This document shows positions 25,769 to 34,061 of a DNA stretch of 64,000 bases, piece by piece. The notes beneath the pieces were generated by a model, which was not told the origin of the DNA, did not search any database, and saw only the letters and a list, made by a program, of their open reading frames with translations. Each line of letters opens with the position of its first letter. The first letter of the stretch is position 1. The position numbers and the translations under genes are program-made. The stretch comes from Neorhizobium huautlense (GTDB lineage: Bacteria; Pseudomonadota; Alphaproteobacteria; Rhizobiales; Rhizobiaceae), in contig NZ_JAUSRF010000001.1 in the NCBI RefSeq assembly GCF_030811685.1, positions 496,001 to 560,000 of the forward strand. Reading direction: 5' to 3'.

Positions 25769-27564
25769 CCGCCCAGGTGACATCACCCGGAAGCGCCATC
25801 GGTTCCGATTTGGCGGCATTGCGCAGGCTGCTGGCGCTTGCCGGTCAATGGCGCAACCGGCTGCTGTTCGGCTTCTTTCTGCGTCTGTTGCAATCCATCT
25901 GTCTGGGCCTCGCCTTTGCCACCGTCCTCTGGGTTCTGGCGAGTTTGATCGGTGAACCCGCCGTGTCGGCCAAAACCATCTGGCCGGTCGTCCTCATCAT
26001 GGCAGTATCTTTGGCGGGTCAGGTCGGTTTTGGCATTCTGGCGATGCAGACCTGCTGGCTGGCCAGCCATCGTTTGGGCGGGGATCTGCGGCTAAAAATG
26101 CTGGAGCGGCTGCGGCATCTGCCGATGGGATTTCATCTGTCGCGCGACAAGGGCGAAACCATCACGGCCATGACGGCGGATATCCAGATGCTTGAGACCT
26201 TTTTTGCCGATGGTTTTCCGCGCATCGCTCACGCTCTTGGCCTGCCGTTTGCTGCTTTTCTCCTGCTTGCGGTCACCGATTGGCCGGCGGCATTGGTCGG
26301 TCTCGTCTCCATTGTCTGCGGTCTGCCGTTTTTTCTCTGGTCCAGCCGGCGTCTGGCGGCTCTGTCGGCCCGGCGGCAGATCGCCCAAGCGGATGCCGCC
26401 ACACGCATGATCGAGTTCGTGCAGGGCATGAAGGTCATCCGCGCCTTCAATCGGCTGGATGACGGCTGGACGAGTTTTAAGGTCGCACTCGATCGGTTTC
26501 ATGCGATCTCTGTCGGGATGATTACCGCACTCGCAGTGCCGATCGTCGCCTTTTCCGCTGTCGTCATGCTTGGTCTGCCACTGCTGGTAGCCTTTATCGG
26601 CTATCGCCATTTTGCGGGGGGCATGCCTTCCGGCTCGGTGGTTATCGGGCTCGGGCTGATGATGTCGCTCTATTCTCCCATCCTGTCACTTGCCGGTGTG
26701 ATGGAAACGGCGCGAATGGCCGAAAGCGCACTAGACCGGATCGACCGCATTCTCGATGCGCCTCCGCTTCCTGAATCCGCACGACACCGCAAACCTGACG
26801 GTTTCGAAATCTGCTTCCGCAATGTCGGGTTTTCCTATCTCACGGCAAAACCTGTTCTGCGTGATGTCAGTTTCGTGGTGCCGGAACGTTCGATGACGGC
26901 CATTGTCGGTCCGTCCGGTTCGGGCAAGAGCACGCTTCTCAATCTCCTCTCCCGGTTCTGGGATGTGGAGGATGGGAACATCACGCTGGGCGGTGTCGAT
27001 CTGCGCGACATGCGTTTCGAGGACCTTGCCGCAAACATCGCCGTCGTTTTTCAGGATGTGCATCTGTTCTCCGGCACGATCGCGGAAAACATCACGACGG
27101 GCATGTCCGATGCATCCCATGCGGATATCGAGGCGGCGGCGCGAGCGGCGCAGGCGCATGATTTCATTATGGCCCTGCCGAAGGGGTACGCCACCGAGGT
27201 GGGAGAGGGCGGCGCCAAATTGTCCGGGGGCGAGCGGCAGCGCATCTCCATTGCTCGCGCCGTTCTCAAGAATGCGCCGATCGTGCTTCTTGATGAAGCG
27301 ACCGCCGCCATCGACCCGACCAATGAACGCGCCATCCAGACTGCACTGGAACATCTGGTGGCAGATCGGACGCTCATCGTCGTAGCTCATCGCCTTTCGA
27401 CCATCCGCAACGCCGATCAGATCATCGTGGTCGATCAGGGGCACGTTGCCGAGACGGGCAGACATGATGATCTTCTGGCGCAACAGGGGCTTTATGCCCG
27501 CCTGTGGCATCTGCGTAATCAGGCCGCATCCTGGCAGCTCGGTCGCGTCGAGGAGAATGCCTGA
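25765..27564 (+). CDS. Fused ABC transporter (membrane + ATPase), YbtP/YbtQ-like, second subunit
   Basis: 599 aa from the GTG at 25765, which overlaps the upstream stop (GTGA) and has GGAG about 8 bases before it. A membrane domain (residues about 20-310) is followed by an ATPase domain with GPSGSGKST, LSGGERQR, LLDEATAAIDP and AHRL. It is the probable partner of the preceding half-transporter. The pair stands between the synthase operon and the regulator and receptor genes, which supports siderophore export or ferric-siderophore import at the inner membrane. Confidence 0.9.
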   Translation: MTAQVTSPGSAIGSDLAALRRLLALAGQWRNRLLFGFFLRLLQSICLGLAFATVLWVLASLIGEPAVSAKTIWPVVLIMAVSLAGQVGFGILAMQTCWLASHRLGGDLRLKMLERLRHLPMGFHLSRDKGETITAMTADIQMLETFFADGFPRIAHALGLPFAAFLLLAVTDWPAALVGLVSIVCGLPFFLWSSRRLAALSARRQIAQADAATRMIEFVQGMKVIRAFNRLDDGWTSFKVALDRFHAISVGMITALAVPIVAFSAVVMLGLPLLVAFIGYRHFAGGMPSGSVVIGLGLMMSLYSPILSLAGVMETARMAESALDRIDRILDAPPLPESARHRKPDGFEICFRNVGFSYLTAKPVLRDVSFVVPERSMTAIVGPSGSGKSTLLNLLSRFWDVEDGNITLGGVDLRDMRFEDLAANIAVVFQDVHLFSGTIAENITTGMSDASHADIEAAARAAQAHDFIMALPKGYATEVGEGGAKLSGGERQRISIARAVLKNAPIVLLDEATAAIDPTNERAIQTALEHLVADRTLIVVAHRLSTIRNADQIIVVDQGHVAETGRHDDLLAQQGLYARLWHLRNQAASWQLGRVEENA

Positions 27565-27595
27565 AGGCAGGAAATTGCCGTTGAATGGGTAATCA

Positions 27596-27610
27596 TGACT
27601 TTTTTTGTCA
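27596..27610. promoter_or_regulatory. Candidate iron-responsive (IRO-type) operator, TGA-N9-TCA
   Basis: TGA at 27596-27598 and TCA at 27608-27610, nine bases apart, lie inside a longer palindrome CATGAC-T7-GTCATG. The rhizobial IRO box bound by RirA has the core TGA-N9-TCA. It is about 140 bases upstream of the first AraC gene and 30 bases after the ABC stop. The inferred role is iron repression of the activator gene. No second copy was seen at the synthase or receptor promoters. Confidence 0.5.
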
Positions 27611-27672
27611 TGTTTGTTGCCAATTTGAGAATCATCACTTAGTGTCCGCCTCGAAAGCATGGTGCGTCAGCG

Positions 27673-27698
27673 CCGGATGCCCGCAAGGGCATGTCCGG
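27673..27698 (+). other. Hairpin with GCAA tetraloop upstream of AraC gene
   Basis: CCGGA-TGCCC pairs with GGGCA-TG-TCCGG around a GCAA loop (27683-27686), leaving a two-base TG bulge on the 3' side. No T-run follows, so it is not a standard terminator. It would sit in the 5' leader if transcription starts near the iron box. Confidence 0.35.
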
Positions 27699-27748
27699 TG
27701 ATGTGATGCCTATGCGTTGGTGGGGTCTTCAACAATGGGGTTGTTGCG

Positions 27749-28747
27749 ATGACGCAGTTGCCGGACCATTCTCGGCCAAGCTCTTCGGCAGTGTCTGCCA
27801 GGGACTTTTCACAGGCATCGATGGTGTTTTGCGATGACTATTCGCTGCTCACCTCGAAGGCTGGCGGTGATGAAGAGAACCCGCTGTTCGAAGGCACGCT
27901 CGGTTTCCGCAGGCTCAGCACCGGCATCAATGTCAGCACGGCGCAGATGACGGCGCTGAGCGATAGTAATCATTCGGCCATCTTTCCGCGCTCGCTCAGC
28001 ATCGTCCTGTCGCTCGAAGGCCGCCCTTCCGAATTCGATGCCGGCAATGGTTGCCGCACCATGACGCTGCAGCCGGGTGAAGCCGCGTTTTTCAGTTTTT
28101 CCGATGATGCCCACACGACCGGCCGTTACAGTTGCGGCCATCGCTGCAAGTCCATGCTGATCCAGCTGCGTCCGGACCTGATCTCCGAAATCAACCTCGC
28201 GGATTTCGTCGAGACCCGCACGCGGGCCAGCGAAATCCTGAGCTTTGCTGCCGATGTGCGGATGAATGCACTCTGCGGACAACTGTTTGATCCGGGCCTG
28301 TGCGGCACGGTCGGTTGCCTTCTGATGGAAAGTTATACGCTGGAACTGGTGGCCCGCGCGATCGAGGCGGCAGGGCGCCGCAGCCCCGATGATGCCGCAA
28401 GCGTCAAGGGCAATGATCGCATGCGCATGGCACGCATTCGCGAACTCATGCTGGCTGAACCGGGGGCAGAACACAGCCTGTCGTCGCTGGCGCGTGAGGC
28501 GGGTGTGAGCGTTTCGAGCCTGAAAAACAAGTTCCGCGAGATTTATGGCCAGTCGGTTTTCGCCTTCCTGCATGACGTGCGCATGGACCGGGCACGGCAG
28601 GGTATCGAGCGTGAAGGCTGGACGGTCAGCCAGGCCGCACATTTTGCCGGCTATCGCCATGGCAGCAATTTCTCCACCGCGTTTCACCGCTATTTCGGTT
28701 ATTCGCCGGGACATCTGGCGCGCGGCGAGATTTATCCTCACGCATAA
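27749..28747 (+). CDS. AraC-family regulator, YbtA/PchR-like
   Basis: 332 aa with a C-terminal AraC double helix-turn-helix (residues about 225-330; LSSLAREAGVSVSSLKNKF and the FAGYRHGSNFSTAFHRYFG signature). The N-terminal half is a sensor-type domain without recognised motif; in PchR and YbtA this part senses the ferric siderophore. It lies between the transport genes and the TonB receptor, where such activators usually reside. A short frame MGLLR (ATG 27735) ends in ATGA overlap with this start. It probably activates the receptor through the tandem repeats directly after its own stop codon. Confidence 0.9.
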   Translation: MTQLPDHSRPSSSAVSARDFSQASMVFCDDYSLLTSKAGGDEENPLFEGTLGFRRLSTGINVSTAQMTALSDSNHSAIFPRSLSIVLSLEGRPSEFDAGNGCRTMTLQPGEAAFFSFSDDAHTTGRYSCGHRCKSMLIQLRPDLISEINLADFVETRTRASEILSFAADVRMNALCGQLFDPGLCGTVGCLLMESYTLELVARAIEAAGRRSPDDAASVKGNDRMRMARIRELMLAEPGAEHSLSSLAREAGVSVSSLKNKFREIYGQSVFAFLHDVRMDRARQGIEREGWTVSQAAHFAGYRHGSNFSTAFHRYFGYSPGHLARGEIYPHA

Positions 28748-28770
28748 GCAATCTGCCCGCTCGCATAAGC
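28741..28770 (+). promoter_or_regulatory. Tandem direct repeats (AraC-type operator) and promoter of the receptor gene
   Basis: CGCATAAGC occurs at 28741-28749, overlapping the regulator stop codon, and again perfectly at 28762-28770, 21 bp or two helical turns apart, the usual geometry of AraC half-sites. A candidate -10 CATAAT lies at 28800-28805; 17 bases before it (28777-28782) there is no TTGACA-like -35, as expected for an activator-dependent promoter with the downstream half-site abutting the -35 region. A GTGGGCC-TTT-GGCCCGC hairpin (28841-28857) lies in the predicted leader. YbtA binds comparable repeats before fyuA. Confidence 0.6.
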
Positions 28771-28892
28771 CCGCCCTATGGCCGCGACCGGACTGACCCC
28801 ATAATCTCTCTTTGATTTCAAACCGCTGGTGATTGTCGCTGTGGGCCTTTGGCCCGCAACGGCTTTGCTCGCCCGTTCGACTGGAGTATCGA

Positions 28893-31151
28893 ATGTCGTC
28901 CGCATACATTGATCCGCAGAACCTGGCCCCGGTCCGCACCCTGTCAAAAACGGCGGCTTGCGCAAAAGGTTCGCGGCGTGCCCGTTTGCTGGCAGGTGTT
29001 GCCTTCTCCTTGTCGATGGCCGTTGCCGGTGCCGTGTATGCGCAGGATGTCCGCGAAGACGCTTCAGAACAATCTTCGGATGGCACGACGGTGCTGAATG
29101 TCGTGACCGTGGAAGCCCGCCGTTACGGTGAAAACCCGATCGACGTGCCGGTCAGCGTTTCCGTCGTCAGCGAAGAGCAGATCACGGAAGAGCGCCTCAA
29201 CGAAATCCAGGACCTTGCCGGCAAGACGGTCGGTGTGCAGATGCCGAACTATGGCGATGATCCCCGCACCGTGCAGCCGATCGTGCGCGGTGTCGGCACG
29301 TTGTCGACCATGCTGTCTCCTGATAACAGCACGGCGCCGACCATCGTCGATGGCGTTCCGATGCCGGCCTTTGCCGCCAATGGACAGCTGCTGGATGTCG
29401 GTCAGGTCGAAGTGCTGCGCGGGCCGCAGGGCACGCTGTTCGGTCGCAATTCCACCGGCGGTGCGATCAACGTGTTCAGCGTCACGCCCACTGACGAGAC
29501 GGTGCGTCAGGTGACGGCCGAAATCGGCACGGAGGGCTATCGCAAGGGAGAATTCCTGCTCGGCGGCGCCATCAATGAGGAGCTGATGGGCCGCTTCTCG
29601 ATGCGTTATCTCAGCCGTGGTGCCTATGTCACCAACGATCATCCCGGTCAGGAAGATATCGGCGGCTTCGATCTCGGCGCGGCCAAGGGCACGTTCCTGT
29701 TCACCCCGGGCGATGCGACCGAGGTCAAGCTCAGCCTCGGTTTCGAGCGCTATGTGGGGGAAACCGGTTACCCCTATCTGCTGCGGGACGGCAATGCCTG
29801 GCAGGAAACGCCGGAATTCCGCCGCAGCCTTGCCTACACCACACTCAATGTGTCGCACGAGTTCGAAAATTTCGCGCTGAAAACGACGACCGGCTTTACC
29901 CATTACGACATCTACAACTGGACGGACAATTCCGACGGTTATGTCAACAGCGCCACGTTTGGTGCCTATGGAATCCCGACACCGGTCGCGGCCTATACCT
30001 ATGACGGTGACATCAACATCACCAACCAGCGCGAAAACCAGTTCTACCAGGAAGTACGCCTGCAATCACTGGAAGGCGCCGATACCAAATGGGTCGTCGG
30101 CGGTGTGTTTTCCTATAATGATTTCACTGAAAACGCCTTTGGCACATCCAGCATGTCGGCTTCGATCAACGGTACGCGTGACGTAAACCTGACCTCGACC
30201 TCGTCTGCCGTGTTCTTCGATATCGCCCAGCCGCTTGGTCAAAAATTCGAGATCGGCGGCGGCATGCGTTACACGCATGAGCGCAAGGGCATCGATGCGC
30301 TTTACACCGGCACCGGTTTCCCGGGCACGGTCGCGAGTTATTCGCAGGACAGTTCACGCAATTTCGACATGCTCTCCGGGCGCATGTCAATCAGCTATAA
30401 ACTGACGGAAGACAGCCTCCTTTACGGTAGTATCAGCCGAGGCAACAAGGCTGGCGGCTATCCGCGCTTCACCGGCAATGCAGCCACCGGTGATCCGGAA
30501 ACGGGTTATGACGACACGTCGATCTGGGCGTACGAATTGGGCTGGAAGGCGCAGTTCCCGGAGACCGGCACCACGGTCTCATTCGCCGGCTTCTACAACG
30601 ACGTGAAGGACGAGGCGATCTTCGGTTACGATCCGCTGACCGCCAGCTTCCCGATCGAGAATTTCGATCTCGAAAACTATGGTTTCGAAGCGGAAGTGCG
30701 CAAGGAATTCGACAACGGCTTCAGCCTTGTCGGTGGCGTAACCTACACCCATTCGGAAATCACCGGCATTCCGGCCGATGGCGTTCTGGCGGCGAAAGTC
30801 GGGAACGAGACACCGAATGTGCCGCGCTGGTCCGGCAATCTCGGCATTGCCTATAGCGGCCCGGCGGATTTCCTGCAGGTCGAGGGTGATTCGGAATTCT
30901 CCGGTTATGTCGGCTACCGTTATGTCGGCAAACGCGCCGGCGATACCGCCAACAATTTCGAGCTCGACGCACAGCATGTCGTTGATGCTCGTGTCGGTTT
31001 GAAGATCGATCAGACCGAGTTTTACGTGTTCGGCGAAAACCTGATTGGCGAAAAGCTCGAACAGCAAGGTGCCAACATGACCGGCTCCATCAACTCGGTC
31101 CTTGTATCGCGTGGCCGCACGATCGGCATCGGCGTGACCACCAAGTTCTGA
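28893..31151 (+). CDS. TonB-dependent outer-membrane siderophore receptor, FyuA-like
   Basis: 752 aa from ATG 28893 (GGAG 7 bases upstream). A long signal peptide has a positively charged region around SRRARLLAG and a hydrophobic core ending at VYA-QD. A TonB-box-like LNVVTVEA follows. The plug domain carries VRGVGTLST, VDGVPMP and VEVLRGPQGTLFGRNSTGGAIN, and a beta-barrel runs to a terminal TTKF with the C-terminal Phe. It imports the ferric siderophore made by the adjacent synthases, using TonB energy. It is preceded by the AraC-type repeats and followed by the inner-membrane permease. Confidence 0.95.
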   Translation: MSSAYIDPQNLAPVRTLSKTAACAKGSRRARLLAGVAFSLSMAVAGAVYAQDVREDASEQSSDGTTVLNVVTVEARRYGENPIDVPVSVSVVSEEQITEERLNEIQDLAGKTVGVQMPNYGDDPRTVQPIVRGVGTLSTMLSPDNSTAPTIVDGVPMPAFAANGQLLDVGQVEVLRGPQGTLFGRNSTGGAINVFSVTPTDETVRQVTAEIGTEGYRKGEFLLGGAINEELMGRFSMRYLSRGAYVTNDHPGQEDIGGFDLGAAKGTFLFTPGDATEVKLSLGFERYVGETGYPYLLRDGNAWQETPEFRRSLAYTTLNVSHEFENFALKTTTGFTHYDIYNWTDNSDGYVNSATFGAYGIPTPVAAYTYDGDINITNQRENQFYQEVRLQSLEGADTKWVVGGVFSYNDFTENAFGTSSMSASINGTRDVNLTSTSSAVFFDIAQPLGQKFEIGGGMRYTHERKGIDALYTGTGFPGTVASYSQDSSRNFDMLSGRMSISYKLTEDSLLYGSISRGNKAGGYPRFTGNAATGDPETGYDDTSIWAYELGWKAQFPETGTTVSFAGFYNDVKDEAIFGYDPLTASFPIENFDLENYGFEAEVRKEFDNGFSLVGGVTYTHSEITGIPADGVLAAKVGNETPNVPRWSGNLGIAYSGPADFLQVEGDSEFSGYVGYRYVGKRAGDTANNFELDAQHVVDARVGLKIDQTEFYVFGENLIGEKLEQQGANMTGSINSVLVSRGRTIGIGVTTKF

Positions 31152-31172
31152 TCCTGATCAGACGCAGAAAAA

Positions 31173-31196
31173 TGGTCGGCGGAAATGCGCCGGCCA
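31173..31196 (+). other. Intergenic hairpin between receptor and MFS genes
   Basis: TGGTCGGCG (31173-31181) pairs with CGCCGGCCA (31188-31196), nine pairs including one G-T, around a six-base loop. No T-run follows. It could slow exonucleases and keep receptor mRNA more abundant than downstream message, or act as a partial terminator. Confidence 0.4.
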
Positions 31197-31217
31197 CCCT
31201 CTAGGAGACGCATACCC

Positions 31218-32468
31218 ATGAAGCCATCCAACTGGATCCTGATCGCCAGCCTTTACGTGACGCAGTTTCTGCCGGTCTCGTTCTTCTTCATGGGCCTGCC
31301 GGCAATTCTGCGTGCGCAAGGCAAGACGCTGGAAGAAATCGGCGCGCTTTACCTTCTGGGCTTCGTCTGGGTGTTCAAGATCCTCTGGGCGCCGATGATC
31401 GATCGCATCTCGTTTGGACGTCTCGGCCATTATCGCGGCTGGCTGATCGTCATGCAGACGGCCATGGTCGGCATGCTGCTCCTCATCAGCCAGATCGATG
31501 GTCTCGGCAATTTCCCGCTCCTCGTCATGCTCGGCCTTGTGCTGACCGTGTTTTCCGCCACGCAGGATATCGCCACCGATGCGATCACCTGCCGGCTGCT
31601 GCCTGCGGAAAGCCGTGGCATCGGCAACAGCATTCAGGTCGCGGGCGGGCTGATCGGCATCATGCTCGGTGGCGGCGCAACGCTGTCGCTTTATCCGCAG
31701 ATCGGCTGGACCGGCTGCTTCCTGCTGATGGCCGCCGTGTTGTGCGCCTGCCTCGTGCAGATCCTGTTTTTCAAGGAACCTCCGGTCAGTGCGGGTGTCG
31801 TTCAGCAGCGTGTTCCCTATTCCCGCATCTGGAAGATCTGGCGCGAACCCGGCATGGGCACATGGGCGCTGCTGATGATGATCGTGCCGCTCGGCGTCGG
31901 CATGATCTTTGCCATGCTCAGCCCGATGCTGGTGGATATCGGCTGGTCTCTTGAGGCGGTCGGTTTCACGCTCAATATCGTCGGTTCGCTGGTCGGATTG
32001 GCCGCTGTCTCGGTCACCGGTGTGCTGATCAAAAAAATCGGGCGCCGGCCGATCCTGATCGCCACGGCCTTCATTCAGGCGGCCATCATCCTGTCCGTCC
32101 TGCCGCTGGCATCGGGCGCCACCGCCATGTCCGTGATCCTGCCGGGCGTGGTTCTGGTCTTCCTCATCTACAATCCCGTCGCTACCGTCATGCTGACCAT
32201 CATGATGGATCGCACCGCTCATGGCAGCGAGGGAACGGACTTTACCGTCCAGTACAGCCTTTACAGCTTCATGGGTTTTCTGTCGGGCACAATAGCGCTG
32301 CAGGTGGCAGGTGCTGCCGGTTATCCGGTCATCGTGGCGATTGCTGCCGTGCTCGCAATCGTCGCCGGCTTGCTCTCCATCCGTCTTTACCGAGCCGAAC
32401 CGCGGGTCGCATCCCGCCATGACGTCGATGCCGGTTCCTATCCTGCCGCCGCACAGGCACGCGGCTGA
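31218..32468 (+). CDS. MFS permease of the RhtX/FptX/YbtX type (siderophore uptake)
   Basis: 416 aa from ATG 31218 with a TAGGAGACG site. About 12 hydrophobic segments are visible. The segment FSATQDIATDAITCRLLP matches the AmpG/RhtX/FptX subgroup, whose members import rhizobactin 1021 or ferri-pyochelin across the inner membrane as single-protein transporters. It is 67 bases downstream of the receptor gene and probably co-transcribed with it, making a complete outer- and inner-membrane uptake route. It could instead correspond to YbtX, whose role is less defined. Confidence 0.85.
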   Translation: MKPSNWILIASLYVTQFLPVSFFFMGLPAILRAQGKTLEEIGALYLLGFVWVFKILWAPMIDRISFGRLGHYRGWLIVMQTAMVGMLLLISQIDGLGNFPLLVMLGLVLTVFSATQDIATDAITCRLLPAESRGIGNSIQVAGGLIGIMLGGGATLSLYPQIGWTGCFLLMAAVLCACLVQILFFKEPPVSAGVVQQRVPYSRIWKIWREPGMGTWALLMMIVPLGVGMIFAMLSPMLVDIGWSLEAVGFTLNIVGSLVGLAAVSVTGVLIKKIGRRPILIATAFIQAAIILSVLPLASGATAMSVILPGVVLVFLIYNPVATVMLTIMMDRTAHGSEGTDFTVQYSLYSFMGFLSGTIALQVAGAAGYPVIVAIAAVLAIVAGLLSIRLYRAEPRVASRHDVDAGSYPAAAQARG

Positions 32469-32535
32469 TCGCGTGCAGATTTCAATGCAAGAGGAAAGTC
32501 ACTGTCCAAGGTTTCCAGCTAGCATCGGGTGTTCC

Positions 32536-33513
32536 ATGAAACAGCAGATCAGACAGTTTGACGACATCAATGTCGTCGGTCTCGAGCATGAAGCGGGTGA
32601 CGGTCTCCATGCCGAAGTCATGCAACTCGATCATGGTATCAAGCTCACCATGGTGAAGGGCGAGATTGCCGAGGATCGCAAGTTTCCGCTGCCGTTGCGC
32701 CGCCATGCGCTGACCATGGTGTTCGTGGCGGTCGGCAGCGTCAGCCTTGCCGCCAAGGCACCGCATGGTCGTGTCGTGCTGGGTGCCGGTGATGCGGGGC
32801 TGCTGTCGGCCGGGTTCGCCTTCGGCCCGACCATCCTGTCCGCCAGCGAGGAATTGTCGGCGGTGTTCGTGGAATTGCCGCGTGCCTATATGGCCAAGGT
32901 GTTTGGCGAGCTTTGCCCCGATGGGCTGAAAGCCTTCGTCGAAAACGACCCGTCCGAACGCGTCTATCGTGAAATCACCTCCTGCGCATCGATCCAGTCG
33001 GTGCTGCATCAGATGTCGGCGGCGCCGGTCGGTGTGTCGCTGCGGTCGCTTTTCCTCACCAGCAAGACCTATGAACTGGTGGCGCTCGGCCTGGAGCGTC
33101 TCAGCATCGAAAATTGCGATTGCCGGTTGACACCCGCAGATGTGGAACGCCTGAAGCGGGCACGCGACATTCTGAGCGAGAATCTCAGCGATCCGCCGTC
33201 GTTGATCGCGCTCGCGCACGAAGTCGGCATCAACGACTTCAAGCTCAAGAAGGGCTTTAAAGTGCTCTTCGACAACACGCCCTTCGGTTACCTGAAGGAA
33301 CGCCGGATGATTGCGGCACGCAGCGCGTTGATGAAGGGCGAACAGTCGGTGACGACGGTCGCCAATCAGGTCGGTTATACCAATCTCGGTCACTTCGCTG
33401 CCGCCTTCCGCAAGCAGTTCGGCACGACGCCAAAGGCCATGAAGAAGGTTTCGCGCATCCAGATCAGTGGCGCGGCAATACGAAACGGCATGATGGGAGA
33501 GGCGGCCGTCTAG
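32536..33513 (+). CDS. Second AraC-family regulator
   Basis: 325 aa. A C-terminal AraC helix-turn-helix pair is clear (LIALAHEVGINDFKLKKGFKVLF and VGYTNLGHFAAAFRKQFGTTPKAM). The N-terminal sensor half is unrelated in detail to the first AraC protein but similar in size, as in PchR-like regulators. The start is uncertain: ATG 32536 was chosen, ATG 32485 is in frame, and neither has a good ribosome site. Two AraC proteins in one siderophore locus may sense different ligands or regulate import and synthesis separately. Confidence 0.87.
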   Translation: MKQQIRQFDDINVVGLEHEAGDGLHAEVMQLDHGIKLTMVKGEIAEDRKFPLPLRRHALTMVFVAVGSVSLAAKAPHGRVVLGAGDAGLLSAGFAFGPTILSASEELSAVFVELPRAYMAKVFGELCPDGLKAFVENDPSERVYREITSCASIQSVLHQMSAAPVGVSLRSLFLTSKTYELVALGLERLSIENCDCRLTPADVERLKRARDILSENLSDPPSLIALAHEVGINDFKLKKGFKVLFDNTPFGYLKERRMIAARSALMKGEQSVTTVANQVGYTNLGHFAAAFRKQFGTTPKAMKKVSRIQISGAAIRNGMMGEAAV

Positions 33514-33549
33514 GTCGCCTGGAAACATGCCAAGAGGAGGAGAGCGCTC

Positions 33550-34041
33550 ATGCGCCTGACGCGTCAGACGGAAATCGCCATCAGCATTCTCATCTCCTGC
33601 GCGCGGCGGCAGTCGGTCATCGATACCGAGCTTGCGGCAGACGAGGCGCAGGCCACCAAGGATCACGCGGCACAGATCCTCAAGCGCATGGTGCAGGCCG
33701 GCTGGATCGAGACGCGGCGCGGCCGCGGCGGCGGCCTCAGTTTGAAGGTGCCCGCCGAAGACCTGCATTTGGGAAATGTGGTTGCAACCATGCAGCCCGG
33801 CAGCCTTGGCTCAGAGATCGGAGCAAGTGACATCAAACGGGTGCTGATGCCTGTTCTGGAAGAGGCCAACGCGGCGGTTCGTGATCTGCTGGACTGTTAT
33901 ACGATTGCCGATCTGGCGGAAAGCTGTCCACGCTCGACGCTGGAACCGAAACGGAGCCGCCGGGCTTTTGACATCCCGGCCTATCGCAGTGCCGAGATAA
34001 GCTCCCGCCATCGGCCGGAGAATATCGGCGGCGTTCTATAG
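33550..34041 (+). CDS. Rrf2-family regulator without the canonical Fe-S cysteines
   Basis: 163 aa with a very strong ribosome site (AGGAGGAGAG). The N-terminus MRLTRQTEIAISIL and the winged helix with RGRGGGLSL are typical of Rrf2 proteins such as RirA, IscR and NsrR. The segment that normally carries three cluster-binding cysteines (about residues 85-108) has none; the only cysteines are C17, C116 and C126, the last two flanking YTIADLAES near the C-terminus. An iron-linked role is suggested by the neighbours, but a RirA-like [Fe-S] cluster is unlikely on this sequence. Confidence 0.85.
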   Translation: MRLTRQTEIAISILISCARRQSVIDTELAADEAQATKDHAAQILKRMVQAGWIETRRGRGGGLSLKVPAEDLHLGNVVATMQPGSLGSEIGASDIKRVLMPVLEEANAAVRDLLDCYTIADLAESCPRSTLEPKRSRRAFDIPAYRSAEISSRHRPENIGGVL

Positions 34042-34061
34042 CGATTCTCGCTCTGCTTTTT
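34040..34061 (+). terminator. Possible weak terminator after the Rrf2 gene
   Basis: AGCGA-TTC-TCGCT forms a five-pair stem at 34040-34052, followed four bases later by TTTTT (34057-34061). It lies in the short convergent gap between the siderophore region and the lipid module. The stem is short, so this is tentative. Confidence 0.3.

Noticed and set aside
1..34041. Salicylate synthase or aryl-AMP ligase for an aryl starter
   Set aside because: No chorismate-using enzyme or stand-alone ligase was seen in the window; it may lie to the left or may not exist.
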